This document shows, piece after piece, positions 8,238-17,003 of a stretch of DNA of 44,583 nt. Position 1 is the stretch's first letter; every line of letters starts with the position of its first letter. The DNA comes from Lysobacteraceae bacterium. GTDB lineage: Bacteria; Pseudomonadota; Gammaproteobacteria; Xanthomonadales; Xanthomonadaceae. The DNA lies in contig JAUXUI010000013.1 in assembly GCA_030681035.1 (NCBI GenBank), forward strand, positions 1 through 44,583. The letters run 5' to 3'. The translations under genes and the position numbers were made by a program. The notes beneath the pieces were generated by a model. That model saw nothing but the letters and a program-made list of their open reading frames with translations. It searched no databases and was not told the DNA's origin.

Positions 8238-10721
8238 ATGAGCGCAACGCAATTTCCGATTGATGGCCTTTTGCCGCAAGTACTGGACAGCCTTGCGGTG
8301 CATCCGCGGCTGGTGCTGGAAGCGCCGCCCGGTGCCGGCAAGACCACGCAAGTACCGCCTGCGTTGCTGAATGCGACATGGCGTGGTGATGGCCGCATCA
8401 TCATGCTCGAACCACGGCGGGTGGCGGCGCGCGCGGCAGCAGGGTATATGGCTAGCGCGCGCGGTGAGGCGGTCGGCGCCAGTGTCGGTTATCGCATCCG
8501 CTTCGAAAACAAGGTCAGCGCAGCGACCCGCATCGAAGTGGTGACCGAAGGCATTCTTACCCGCATGATCCAGGCTGACCCGACGCTGGATGGCGTGGCC
8601 GCGCTGATCTTCGACGAGTTCCACGAACGCCATCTCGCCGGCGATCTTGGCTTGGCGCTGGCGCTGGATGTGCAGGCGCAGTTGCGCCCGGAACTGCGCA
8701 TCGTGCTGATGTCGGCAACACTGGATGGCGAGCGGCTGGCGGCATTCCTCGATGCGCCGCGACTGAGCAGTGCCGGGCGCAGTTTTCCGGTGCAGGTAAA
8801 TCACTTCCCATCACGCCGCGAGGAAGCCGAACTGGCGCAATTGCGCCGCTGCATCGAGCACGCATTGAACCAGCACAGCGGCGACCTGCTGGTGTTCCTG
8901 CCCGGCCAGCGCGAAATCGCACAGACGCAGGCGACGTTGTCGCATCTCGCCGATGACGACGTGCTGGTGTTGCCGCTGCACGGCGAATTGGCGATCGATG
9001 CGCAGAGCGCGGCATTGCACAGCGATTCACAGGGCCGCCGCCGCGTGGTGCTGGCTACCAACGTCGCTGAATCCTCGGTCACCCTGCCCGGGGTGCGAGT
9101 GGTTATCGACAGTGGCCTGGCGCGCGAACCGCGTTATGACCCCAACTCCGGATTTTCCCGCCTGAGCACGGTCAGCATTTCACAAGCATCCGCCGATCAG
9201 CGTGCTGGCCGCGCCGGGCGGGTGGCCGAGGGCTGGTGTTACCGATTGTGGCCGGCCTCGCTGCGGCTGGAGCCAGCCCGCACGCCGGAAATCGCGCAGG
9301 TCGAACTGGCACCGCTGGCACTGGAACTGGCCGCCTGGGGCAGCGCCGCGTTGCGCTTCCCCGATCCGCCGCCGGTTGGCGCACTGGCGGCCGGGCGCGA
9401 TTTGCTGCAACGCCTCGGCGCATTGGATACCGATGTGCGCATCACCGCCTTCGGCCGGAGCGTGCTCGAACTGGGCACTCATCCGCGTCTGGCTGCGATG
9501 TTGCATGCCGCGAATGGCGATGAGCGCGCCCTGGCCTGCGATCTGGCGGCATTGGTGGAAGCGCGTGATCCGCTGCGTAGCCGCAGCGATGCACTGGCGG
9601 CGCGTTGGCAGGCATTGGCCGCCTTCCGTAGCGGTCGTGCGCCGGGCGATGCCAGTCGCGGCGCATTGGCTGCCATCGATCAGGCCGCGACGCAGTGGCG
9701 TCGCCGGCTGCGTTGTTCGGCCGCGCCGCCAGGATCGGTTCCCGTACACGCGTTTGGCGATCTGCTGGCGCATGCATTCCCTGATCGTATCGCCCATCAA
9801 CACCCCGGCGATCCGCGCCGCTACCAGCTTGCCAATGGCCGCAGCGCGCGTTTGTTCGACGATAGCGCGGTATTCGGCGAGCCGTGGCTGGTGATCGTCG
9901 AGTTGCGTCACGACGCCAGGGAAGCGCTGATCCTGCGCGCAACGCCGGTGGATGCAACTCGGTTACAACGCGATTTCCCACAGCAGTTTGTTGAACACGA
10001 CACGGTGCGTTGGGACGCGTCTGCGCGCGCCCTTGTTGCACGCCGCGAACGCTGTTTTGATCGCATCGTGCTCGATAGCCGCCCGGCCGGTCGCCCCGAT
10101 CCGACCCAGGCAGCGCAGGCGTTGTGCGACGCCGTAGGCGAACTGGGCCTGGACGTGCTGCCATGGACCGAGGCACTCACGCAGTGGCGCGCGCGCGTGC
10201 GCTGCCTGCGTGACTGGATGCCCGAACTTGACCTGCCCGATCTGTCCGACGAGGCCCTGCAGGTGACGCGCGAACGCTGGCTGCAACCAGCCTTCATCGG
10301 CAAGACCCGCCTGGATGCGCTTTCTGAGGACGAACTCGGTGAAGCGCTGCGCAGCAATCTTGACTGGGCAGCGCGACAGCGGATCGACCAGCTCGCACCG
10401 CGTCGGATCAGCGTGCCTTCAGGGCAGGAACGCGCCATCGCGTACGCGCAGGGCAGCGCGCCGGTGCTGGCGGTGAAGCTGCAGGAGCTGTTTGGCCTGG
10501 CCGACACCCCGCGCATTGCCGACGGCCGGATTGCATTGACCCTGCACCTGCTCTCACCCGGCGGCAAACCACTACAGATCACCCAGGATCTGCGCAGCTT
10601 CTGGCAGCGCACCTATCCCGAGGTGAAAAAAGAAATGAAAGGCAGGTACCCGCGGCACCCCTGGCCCGATGACCCGTGGACCGCCACGCCCACCCATCGC
10701 GCCAAGCCGCGTGGCACGTAG
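8238..10721 (+). CDS. hrpB: ATP-dependent RNA helicase HrpB
   Basis: DEAH/DExH-type helicase of 827 aa, the usual HrpB length. Motif I GAGKT is at residues 32-36, motif II DEFH at 126-129 and motif III SAT at 159-161. The second RecA domain carries the ATNVAESSVTLPGV and QRAGRAGRV motifs, followed by the winged-helix/ratchet region and the HrpB-specific C-terminal domain (ending near RYPRHPWPDDPWTATPT). HrpB proteins are probable RNA helicases whose cellular substrate remains unclear. The ATG at 8238 gives the family-like N-terminus. Transcribed alone, divergent from tatD. Confidence 0.95.
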   Translation: MSATQFPIDGLLPQVLDSLAVHPRLVLEAPPGAGKTTQVPPALLNATWRGDGRIIMLEPRRVAARAAAGYMASARGEAVGASVGYRIRFENKVSAATRIEVVTEGILTRMIQADPTLDGVAALIFDEFHERHLAGDLGLALALDVQAQLRPELRIVLMSATLDGERLAAFLDAPRLSSAGRSFPVQVNHFPSRREEAELAQLRRCIEHALNQHSGDLLVFLPGQREIAQTQATLSHLADDDVLVLPLHGELAIDAQSAALHSDSQGRRRVVLATNVAESSVTLPGVRVVIDSGLAREPRYDPNSGFSRLSTVSISQASADQRAGRAGRVAEGWCYRLWPASLRLEPARTPEIAQVELAPLALELAAWGSAALRFPDPPPVGALAAGRDLLQRLGALDTDVRITAFGRSVLELGTHPRLAAMLHAANGDERALACDLAALVEARDPLRSRSDALAARWQALAAFRSGRAPGDASRGALAAIDQAATQWRRRLRCSAAPPGSVPVHAFGDLLAHAFPDRIAHQHPGDPRRYQLANGRSARLFDDSAVFGEPWLVIVELRHDAREALILRATPVDATRLQRDFPQQFVEHDTVRWDASARALVARRERCFDRIVLDSRPAGRPDPTQAAQALCDAVGELGLDVLPWTEALTQWRARVRCLRDWMPELDLPDLSDEALQVTRERWLQPAFIGKTRLDALSEDELGEALRSNLDWAARQRIDQLAPRRISVPSGQERAIAYAQGSAPVLAVKLQELFGLADTPRIADGRIALTLHLLSPGGKPLQITQDLRSFWQRTYPEVKKEMKGRYPRHPWPDDPWTATPTHRAKPRGT

Positions 10722-10738
10722 GCTGGTGTGCTGATCAC

Positions 10739-11083
10739 GGGATCATGATCCGTCAAAGTACGGCGATGTGTCATGAGCCGGCCGCAATACGCTAAACTTC
10801 ACCACTCGAAGCATAAACGCGCCCGTAGCGTAGCCCGGGTTAGGCAGTAGGCCGGCCGCTCATGTGCATCCATGCCCTCGCGGCACTTGCACATCCATGT
10901 GCGGCGTAACCCGGGATCGTGATCTGGCAATGTGTGGCGATATGTGATGCGCCGACCGCAACACGTTAAACTGCACCATTCGAAGCGTAAACGCGCCCGT
11001 AGCGTAGCCTGGGTTAGGCCGCAGGCCGTAACCCGGGATCGTAATCCTGCAACACGCTAAACTGCACCATTTGAAGTATCAAT
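10739..11083 (+). repeat. Repeated tRNA 5'-flank blocks with REP palindromes
   Basis: This gap before the tRNA-Arg holds three related blocks. Each contains a CTAAACT/GTTAAACTGCACCA motif, then a (C/T)GAAG(T/C)(A/G)T tract, then GCGCCCGTAG. The last motif starts at 10819, 10993 and 11084; the third is the real tRNA 5' end. In the first two, the tRNA sequence stops after about 12 nt and continues as a GTAGCCCGGGTTAGG...CCCGGGAT palindrome of the widespread GTAGCCCGG repeat type. No protein gene is supported. Confidence 0.75.
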
Positions 11084-11160
11084 GCGCCCGTAGCTCAGCT
11101 GGATAGAGTATTGCCCTCCGAAGGCAAGGGTCACAGGTTCGAATCCTGTCGGGCGCACCA
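11084..11160 (+). tRNA. tRNA-Arg (anticodon CCG)
   Basis: A 77-nt cloverleaf including an encoded CCA. Acceptor stem GCGCCCG pairs with CGGGCGC; the D-arm begins AGCTCAGCTGGATAGAG; the anticodon arm TTGCC-CTCCGAA-GGCAA puts CCG at the anticodon, reading CGG; the T-arm is CAGGTTCGAATCCTG. It closely resembles the E. coli CCG isoacceptor as I recall it. A GC hairpin 27 nt downstream may end transcription. Confidence 0.97.
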
Positions 11161-11280
11161 CTTTCTCGTTTCCCTGATGCTCAATGGCCCGCGCCTACGC
11201 GGGCTATCGCCCGACGGGCGCACCATCTTCTCGCACAGTTGTAACTATTCCGCCCGCGCCTACGCGTACATTCGTCAGCG
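11151..11280 (+). repeat. 65-bp imperfect tandem duplication including the tRNA 3' end
   Basis: GGGCGCACCA at 11151-11160 (tRNA 3' end) recurs at 11216-11225, and GCCCGCGCCTACGCG at 11187 recurs at 11252, both exactly 65 bp apart; the sequence between has diverged. The first unit forms a hairpin GCCCGCG-CCTA-CGCGGGC at 11187-11204. The stretch 11226-11405 shows no convincing gene. Confidence 0.75.
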
Positions 11281-11405
11281 CGTTTACCATCGCCTCACGA
11301 TGTCGCTTGACAGCACCACCGTCCAACGTACGATGTCGCTGATACGACACCGGATTTCAGATGGCACCTGCTATCTGACGCGCAACGCGATTGGGGAATC
11401 GCTGC

Positions 11406-12587
11406 ATGACCATCACCGAGCCGACACTGACGGAACCAGCAGAAACATCGCGCTGCCAGAATTGCGGGTTACCGTTGCTGGGTGATCACTGCTATCGCTG
11501 TGGCCAGCCGGTGCGCGGTTTGGTCAGGCATTTCTCCAGCTTCATCGGCGATTTCTTCGACTCCGTATTCGAGCTTGATGGCCGTATTGTGCAAACCATC
11601 GGGCCCTTGCTGTTGCGCCCTGGATTCTTGAGTACGGAATATTTCGCCGGGCGTCGCGTACGTTATGTCAGCCCGGTTCGCCTGTTTGTGTTTCTCAGTC
11701 TGCTCGCGTTTTTTGTCGCGCAGTTTGGCTTTGATCTGAATAGCAATGGCGATGCCTCAGGCGCCGACGCGCTCGTGAGCGTTGATGCCGGTGCGCTGGC
11801 TTCAGCCAACAGCGAAGCGGAATTGATTGCGCGTCGCGACCAGGCGCTGGCGCAGATTGCCAAAGCCAGGGCGGAAGTGGCCGAAGTACCTGGGCTGGCA
11901 CAGTCGATGGCTGCAGCCGAGCGCCAGGTAATGCAGGCGGCTGATCGTCGTCTGGCACAATTGCAGGGAGCTGCAGTATCTCCGGGTGGGTCGCCCACTG
12001 CGTCAGAGAATGCCTCGCCACCATCGACATCGCCGCAGATTTCGTTTGGCGACCGTCCGTGGGACGCTCAAACCAATCCGATCAAGATTGCCTGGCTTCC
12101 GGCTGGCGTCAACGACAGCATTAACCACTGGGTTGAGCGCGGTCAACGCAATATCGAACGCATCCAGAAAGACCCCAACCAACTCAAGGACGCCGTGCTC
12201 TCGGCGCTGCCGTCGACCCTGTTCATCCTGATGCCACTGTTTGCGTTGCTGCTCAAGATCACTTTTCTGTTCAAACGCCGTCTGTATATGGAGCACCTGA
12301 TTGTGGCGCTGCACAGTCACGCGTTTTTGTTCGCGGCGCTGTTCCTGATGATGGTTTTTGGTCAACTGGCAGACAGCGCATGGCATTGGCTGGCGATACC
12401 AGCGCGCTGGCTGGAGGTGATTGTGGCGGTGTGGATGCCGGTTTACTTGCTGCTGATGCAAAAACGCGTATACGGTCAGGGCTGGTTGCTGACCGGGTGG
12501 AACTACACGTGGTTGGGAATGTGGTACATGATCCTGCTGTCGATTGGGATCACCGCGACCTTGTTGTTCAGTCTGGTCGCGATGTAG
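11406..12587 (+). CDS. DUF3667 family membrane protein with N-terminal zinc ribbon
   Basis: A 393-aa protein of unknown function. A zinc-ribbon-like CxxC-x8-CxxC (Cys17, 20, 29, 32) is followed by the DUF3667 signature LVRHFSSFIGDFFDSVFELDGRIVQTIGPLLLRPG. Then come a membrane segment (LFVFLSLLAFFVAQ), a long Ala/Gln/Glu-rich probably coiled periplasmic stretch (about 110-200), and three or more C-terminal membrane segments. The ATG at 11406 is chosen over a TTG at 11391 because GGGGA lies 9 bases upstream. It is common in Xanthomonadales, where no function is established. Probably transcribed alone. Confidence 0.85.
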   Translation: MTITEPTLTEPAETSRCQNCGLPLLGDHCYRCGQPVRGLVRHFSSFIGDFFDSVFELDGRIVQTIGPLLLRPGFLSTEYFAGRRVRYVSPVRLFVFLSLLAFFVAQFGFDLNSNGDASGADALVSVDAGALASANSEAELIARRDQALAQIAKARAEVAEVPGLAQSMAAAERQVMQAADRRLAQLQGAAVSPGGSPTASENASPPSTSPQISFGDRPWDAQTNPIKIAWLPAGVNDSINHWVERGQRNIERIQKDPNQLKDAVLSALPSTLFILMPLFALLLKITFLFKRRLYMEHLIVALHSHAFLFAALFLMMVFGQLADSAWHWLAIPARWLEVIVAVWMPVYLLLMQKRVYGQGWLLTGWNYTWLGMWYMILLSIGITATLLFSLVAM

Positions 12588-12727
12588 GTTGGCGACGAGG
12601 CGACTGCGCGGTAAACCTCTTGCAATGGCATTGGCTGCTGCCCGCAGCATGGCCATCTGTTGCGACCACCGATCGGCTTTGGCTGGTAACGTAGGGCTCA
12701 ACCTAGTTGAGCAACGAGGCTGGTCCG

Positions 12728-13609
12728 ATGACCAATGCAGGTAAAACCAACGGAAATCTGTCGCGCAGTTCAGACGACGAGCAACGCCATCTTGCGGTGC
12801 TGATCGATGCCGACAACGCGCAGGCTGCGGTGATCGAGGGCTTGCTGGCGGAAGTGGCAAAGTTCGGGGTGGCCAGCGTCAAGCGCATCTATGGCGATTT
12901 CACCTCGCCGCAACTGACGCGCTGGAAGAAAGCGCTGCTCAAGCACTCCATCAGTCCGGTGCAGCAATTCGCCTACACCAGCGGCAAGAACGCCACCGAC
13001 AGCATGCTGATCATCGACGCGATGGATCTGATGTACACGCGCCGTTTCGACGGCTTTTGCCTGGTGTCCAGCGATAGTGATTTCACCCGGCTGGCGCAAC
13101 GGCTGCGCGAGGAAGGGCTGACGGTGTACGGCTTTGGTGAACGCAAGACGCCCGATCCGTTTGTGCAGGCCTGCGACAAGTTCATCTACACCGAGGTGTT
13201 GCGCGCTGAGACGCAAACGCCGGAGAAGTCGACGCCGGCAACCGACAAGGCCACCAAGGCAAAGCCGACAACAACAAAAGCAGCCGCAAAGGATGCAACG
13301 ACACCGACGAAAACCGCAAAAGGCGTTGTCGCCGAGGTGGCCGAGCCCGCCGTTGCAAGCGGCCCGCTGCCGCCGCCACTGACCTTGATCCGGCAGGCGA
13401 TCGAGGATGCGTCGGACGAACTGGGCTGGGCCAATCTGGCGCCGGTGGGGGCTTATCTGAACAAGGTGCGGCCGGATTTCGATACCCGCTTGTACGGCTA
13501 TCGCAAATTGAGCGAGTTGCTCAAAAGCCAGCCCAAACATTTCGCGGTGGAAGAGCGTGTCGTATCGGGCAGCAGCGGCAAGGCCTTGTTCGTCCGCGTT
13601 GTCGGTTAG
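12728..13609 (+). CDS. NYN-domain (PIN-like) protein with C-terminal OST-HTH/LOTUS domain
   Basis: Predicted RNA-acting protein of 293 aa. The NYN domain (about 18-155) shows the acidic-site signatures VLIDADNAQ, GKNATDSMLIIDAMD and LVSSDSDFTRLAQRLRE expected of PIN-like nucleases. A Lys/Thr/Ala-rich linker (about 160-215) leads to a C-terminal domain (about 220-293; LIRQAIEDASDELGWANLAPVG...DFDTRLYGYRKLSELL) typical of OST-HTH/LOTUS RNA-binding modules. The ATG at 12728 follows a GAGG site; a TTG 21 bp upstream is less likely. The stop codon TAG lies inside the 4-bp flank of the element that follows. Relatives of the LabA/MARF1-like class suggest RNA turnover, but the target is unknown. Confidence 0.9.
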   Translation: MTNAGKTNGNLSRSSDDEQRHLAVLIDADNAQAAVIEGLLAEVAKFGVASVKRIYGDFTSPQLTRWKKALLKHSISPVQQFAYTSGKNATDSMLIIDAMDLMYTRRFDGFCLVSSDSDFTRLAQRLREEGLTVYGFGERKTPDPFVQACDKFIYTEVLRAETQTPEKSTPATDKATKAKPTTTKAAAKDATTPTKTAKGVVAEVAEPAVASGPLPPPLTLIRQAIEDASDELGWANLAPVGAYLNKVRPDFDTRLYGYRKLSELLKSQPKHFAVEERVVSGSSGKALFVRVVG

Positions 13610-13719
13610 GGATGCTCTGAACATGTCGTCACCCCGGCGAAAGCCGGGGTCCAGGCTATTGATTAAACTGGATTCCCGCTTTCGCGGGAATGACGGAAAC
13701 CTGCTTGTTCAGAGCATCC
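13610..13719. mobile_element. MITE-like element with 13-bp terminal inverted repeats (copy 1)
   Basis: A 110-bp non-coding element between perfect inverted ends GGATGCTCTGAAC (13610-13622) and GTTCAGAGCATCC (13707-13719), flanked by TTAG on both sides (13606-13609 and 13720-13723), a possible target duplication. Inside are two tetraloop hairpins: CCCCGGC-GAAA-GCCGGGG (13632-13649) and ATTCCCGC-TTTC-GCGGGAAT (13672-13691). It lies between convergent genes and probably also serves as a bidirectional terminator. A diverged second copy is at 43801-43910. Confidence 0.8.
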
Positions 13720-14388
13720 TTAGCCGCCGGTCAGCACATCAAGCCGCGTACGCAGTTCATCCAAGGCCTGTTCCAGTGCCTCGATACGGGCTTCGAGCTC
13801 ACCGCGTCGCGGCGCGCTGGTACTTGCGGCGGCTTGCGCATAGCGCTCCACATCCACCGGCCCGCACAGCAGGTGCATGTAGCGGTCCTCGCGCTGTCCG
13901 CTCAAGCGGCCGAGCCGGATTACCAGCGCCGGGCTGCGCTGGGCCAGGCGCTCCAGCGTTTGTTGCACCTCGTCGCTGTCGCCGAATGGGGCCAGGCGTT
14001 CGCTGCGTGCATGCAACTCGGCCACGGTTTGCGGGCCGCGCAGCATCATCAGCGCCAGCACCGCTTGTTGTTTTAAGGTGAGTGAGTACACCGCCGTAAA
14101 ACGGTGCTCGTAACGCTGCGCGCGCGAACCATGATTGGCAAGCACCAGCCGGCGATCCTCGAGCTCGCGCAGGGCATGGCCCACCGCGCCGGGCTGCAAC
14201 TCCAGCACCGGGTCGCGGGCAGTCTTCTGATTGCAGGCCAGCACCAGCGCATTGGCGGTCAGCGGGTAATTCTCGGGGGTTGTCGCCTGCTTCTCGATCA
14301 GGCAACCGAGGATACGTGCCTCAATGGTGCTCAAGGTTGGCAGTGCGTCGGTGGTGGGTGTTGTTGCGGGTTCCATCGGGCATCTCAT
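13720..14388 (-). CDS. yceH: YceH / DUF480 (UPF0502) family protein
   Basis: A 222-aa protein with the DUF480 double winged-helix fold. The signature LSTIEARILGCLIEKQATTPENYPLTANALVLACNQKTARDPV lies at the N-terminus, HALRELEDRRLVL near 80 and LRGPQTVAELHARSERLAPF near 125; a C-terminal coiled coil (ARIEALEQALDELRTRLD) follows. The role is not established, and the winged-helix fold suggests nucleic-acid or protein binding. The ATG at 14388 or another at 14376 could be the start; longer versions run into sequence unlike the family. Its stop codon TAA overlaps the TTAG flank of the MITE-like element. Confidence 0.88.
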   Translation of the reverse strand: MRCPMEPATTPTTDALPTLSTIEARILGCLIEKQATTPENYPLTANALVLACNQKTARDPVLELQPGAVGHALRELEDRRLVLANHGSRAQRYEHRFTAVYSLTLKQQAVLALMMLRGPQTVAELHARSERLAPFGDSDEVQQTLERLAQRSPALVIRLGRLSGQREDRYMHLLCGPVDVERYAQAAASTSAPRRGELEARIEALEQALDELRTRLDVLTGG

Positions 14389-14869
14389 CGGGTGGGTTTG
14401 GGCACGCCATTTCAATCGCGTAGCCGGGTGCCCAGTGTAGTGCCTCGTACTGCCAGGCACATGCCGTTGCTCCGCCTGCCCACAGTGACCGCGATGTGAT
14501 AATGCGAGGCACTTGCAAAAAAACCGGATTTGCAAGTCAGTAACACGCCTATTGCTGATTGCGGCTTTTGTGGGAACCGCCCTGCCGGCGAACAATGTCG
14601 CGAGAAGCTTCGCGCGCAGGCGCGCTCCCACGAAAGCGGTGAACGCCCCCTGTAGGAGCCCACCCTGTGGGCGACCCGGTTACACGCTGACGGTGGGATC
14701 ACGGGCAGTCGCTGCGCGACAGCGCAAGCTGCGCTTGCTATGCCCTCGACCGCTTCACGGTCACGCGGGGCTTCGCCCCGACACTTCGCCGCTGCGCGGC
14801 TCGCTCGACCGCTCACAGGGTGCTCCTACAAAAAAACGGGAATGAGCCCAGGATATCCGTGGATTCCCC
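14389..14869. repeat. Repeat-filled intergenic gap
   Basis: No gene is supported in these 481 bp between yceH and acs. Visible features are a REP-like copy at 14650-14676, whose downstream 20 bases also resemble those after the copy at 208; a partial copy CGCTCACAGGGTGCTCCTAC near 14812-14828; and several GC hairpins such as GGGG-CTTCG-CCCC near 14768. Confidence 0.6.
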
Positions 14870-16813
14870 TCACCGAATCATCCGCTCACTCACCAGCGAG
14901 GTCACCACGCCGGGGTCGGCCAGGGTGGAGGTGTCGCCGAGCTGGTCGGGGGCATTCTCGGCGATCTTGCGCAGGATGCGGCGCATGATCTTGCCCGAGC
15001 GGGTCTTGGGCAGACTGGGCGCCCATTGCAGGTGATCGGGGGTGGCGATCGGGCCGATTTCCTTGCGTACCCAGGCCACCAGCTCCTTGCGCAGTTCATC
15101 GCTGGGGGTTTCGCCGGCATTGAGGGTGACGTAGGCATAGATGCCCTGACCCTTGATCTCATGCGGGCAACCCACCACGGCGGCTTCGGCCACTTTCGAA
15201 TGCGCCACCAGCGCGCTTTCCACTTCGGCGGTGCCGATGCGGTGGCCGGAAACATTGATCACGTCATCGACGCGGCCGGTGATCCAGTAATAGCCGTCGG
15301 CATCGCGGCGGCAGCCATCACCGGTGAAATACATGCCGGGGTAGGTGCGGAAGTAGGTATCGATGAAGCGCTGGTGATCGCCATAGACGGTGCGCATCTG
15401 TCCGGGCCAGGAATCGAGCAGCACCAGATTGCCTTCGGCCTCACCGTCGAGAATGACGCCGTTGGTATCGACCAGCGCCGGTTGCACGCCGAAAAACGGC
15501 ACCGTCGCGGAACCGGGTTTTTGCGGTATCGCGGCGGGCAACGGCGAAATGAGAATGCCGCCGGTTTCGGTTTGCCACCAGGTATCGACGATCGGGACAC
15601 GCGCGTCACCCACCACCTCGTGATACCAGCGCCATGCTTCCGGGTTGATTGGCTCACCAACGGTGCCCAGCAAGCGAATGGATTTACGTGACGTGGCTTT
15701 GACCGGCGCCTCGCCCTCGCGCATCAATGCCCGGATCGCGGTTGGCGCGGTGTAGAAAATGCTGACCTTGTGCTTGTCCACCACCTGCCAGAACCGCGAA
15801 AAATCGGGGTAGTTCGGCACGCCCTCGAACATCAACGAAGTAGCGCCGTTGGCCAGTGGTCCGTAGACGATGTAGCTGTGGCCGGTCACCCAACCGACAT
15901 CGGCCGAGCACCAGAACACATCGTCTTCCTTGAGGTCGAATACACATTCGTGGGTGTAGCTCACGTACACCAGATAACCGCCGGTGGTGTGCAGCACGCC
16001 TTTGGGCTTGCCGGTGGAGCCGGAGGTGTAGAGGATGAACAGCGGGTCTTCCGCATTCATCCGTTCGGGTTCACAGGTTGTGGGCTGGCTGTCGACCACC
16101 GCGTCGTACCAGCGATCACGCGGCATCTGCATCGCCACTGCGCCACCGGTGCGGCGCACCACCAGCACCGTTTCAACACAGGTTGTGCCGGGGCGCTTGA
16201 GCGCTTCATCGACATTGGCCTTGAGCGGAGTGCTCTTGCCGCCGCGCATGCCCTCGTCGGCGGTAATCACCAGCTTGGTTTCACAATCGGCGATGCGGCC
16301 GGCGAGCGCGTCGGGCGAAAAGCCACCGAACACCACCGAATGTACGGCACCAACGCGGGCACAGGCCAGCATCGCGATTGCAGCCTCGGGAATCATCGGC
16401 AAGTAAAGGGTGACGCGATCACCTTTGCCGACACCGAGATTGCGCAACGCGTTGGCCAGTTGACACACTTTCGCGTGCAACTCGCGATAGCTGATGCGCA
16501 GTGATTTGGCCGGGTCGTCGCTTTCCCAGATCAGCGCGGTCTTGTCGCCACGAGTAGCGAGCTGGCGATCCAGGCAATTGACCGAGACATTGAGCTCGCC
16601 ATCGGCAAACCAGCGAATGTGGAAATCATCGACATTGAACGACACGTCGCGCACGACGGTGGGTTTGCGCATCCAGTCCAGACGCTCGGCCACTTTGCCC
16701 CAGAACGCGTCGGGATCACTCACCGATGCCGCATAGTTGCGGCGGTAATCTTCGGCGTTGATGGCGGCTTGTGCGACAAACGCGTCCGCAGCGGGATAAA
16801 TCGACTGGCTCAT
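14870..16813 (-). CDS. acs: Acetyl-CoA synthetase
   Basis: AMP-forming acetate--CoA ligase (acetate + ATP + CoA to acetyl-CoA via acetyl-AMP), cytoplasmic, 647 aa, the standard Acs length. Motifs: phosphate loop [11 protein letters not shown], acetyl-pocket motif [33 protein letters not shown] at the domain hinge, and near the C-terminus [12 protein letters not shown], whose Lys is the residue acetylated by Pat-type enzymes in known Acs proteins. The ATG at 16813 is preferred because an AGGAGG site lies just upstream; an ATG 24 bp earlier has none. Divergently transcribed from a porin and a symporter that together form an acetate uptake and activation module. Confidence 0.97.
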   Translation of the reverse strand: MSQSIYPAADAFVAQAAINAEDYRRNYAASVSDPDAFWGKVAERLDWMRKPTVVRDVSFNVDDFHIRWFADGELNVSVNCLDRQLATRGDKTALIWESDDPAKSLRISYRELHAKVCQLANALRNLGVGKGDRVTLYLPMIPEAAIAMLACARVGAVHSVVFGGFSPDALAGRIADCETKLVITADEGMRGGKSTPLKANVDEALKRPGTTCVETVLVVRRTGGAVAMQMPRDRWYDAVVDSQPTTCEPERMNAEDPLFILYTSGSTGKPKGVLHTTGGYLVYVSYTHECVFDLKEDDVFWCSADVGWVTGHSYIVYGPLANGATSLMFEGVPNYPDFSRFWQVVDKHKVSIFYTAPTAIRALMREGEAPVKATSRKSIRLLGTVGEPINPEAWRWYHEVVGDARVPIVDTWWQTETGGILISPLPAAIPQKPGSATVPFFGVQPALVDTNGVILDGEAEGNLVLLDSWPGQMRTVYGDHQRFIDTYFRTYPGMYFTGDGCRRDADGYYWITGRVDDVINVSGHRIGTAEVESALVAHSKVAEAAVVGCPHEIKGQGIYAYVTLNAGETPSDELRKELVAWVRKEIGPIATPDHLQWAPSLPKTRSGKIMRRILRKIAENAPDQLGDTSTLADPGVVTSLVSERMIR

Positions 16814-16880
16814 CACTCCTCCTCGGCCTTGCGGCACAAAATCCAGCGCCTATTGTTGCCGGCTTGGCGGCAATCCGCAT

Positions 16881-16894
16881 TAGACCATGGTCTA
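16881..16894. promoter_or_regulatory. Perfect palindrome in the acs/porin divergent promoter
   Basis: TAGACCATGGTCTA, a perfect 14-bp palindrome, lies 67 bp from the acs ATG and 109 bp from the porin ATG. A TATAAA box (16893-16898) overlaps its right end and could be the porin -10. A palindrome here is a good candidate for a shared regulator of acetate use, such as a CrbR/ErdR-type response regulator, but that identity is inference. A weaker hairpin CGTCGA...TCGACG is at 16963-16979. Confidence 0.55.
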
Positions 16895-17003
16895 TAAATA
16901 CGCCGACTACGACCAAAGGTGAATAGCCCCATCCGACAACCGTGAGCACACTCGGCACGAATCGTCGATCCGTTCGACGGTCGTTCTCATGGGAGGGGAA
17001 GTA

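Noticed and set aside
10819-11010. Two additional tRNA genes upstream of tRNA-Arg
   Set aside because: Only the first 12 or so nucleotides match the tRNA; no anticodon or T-arm follows.
11111-11485. 124-codon plus-strand frame starting inside the tRNA
   Set aside because: Starts within the tRNA-Arg and crosses the duplicated hairpin region; it overlaps the DUF3667 start in another frame.
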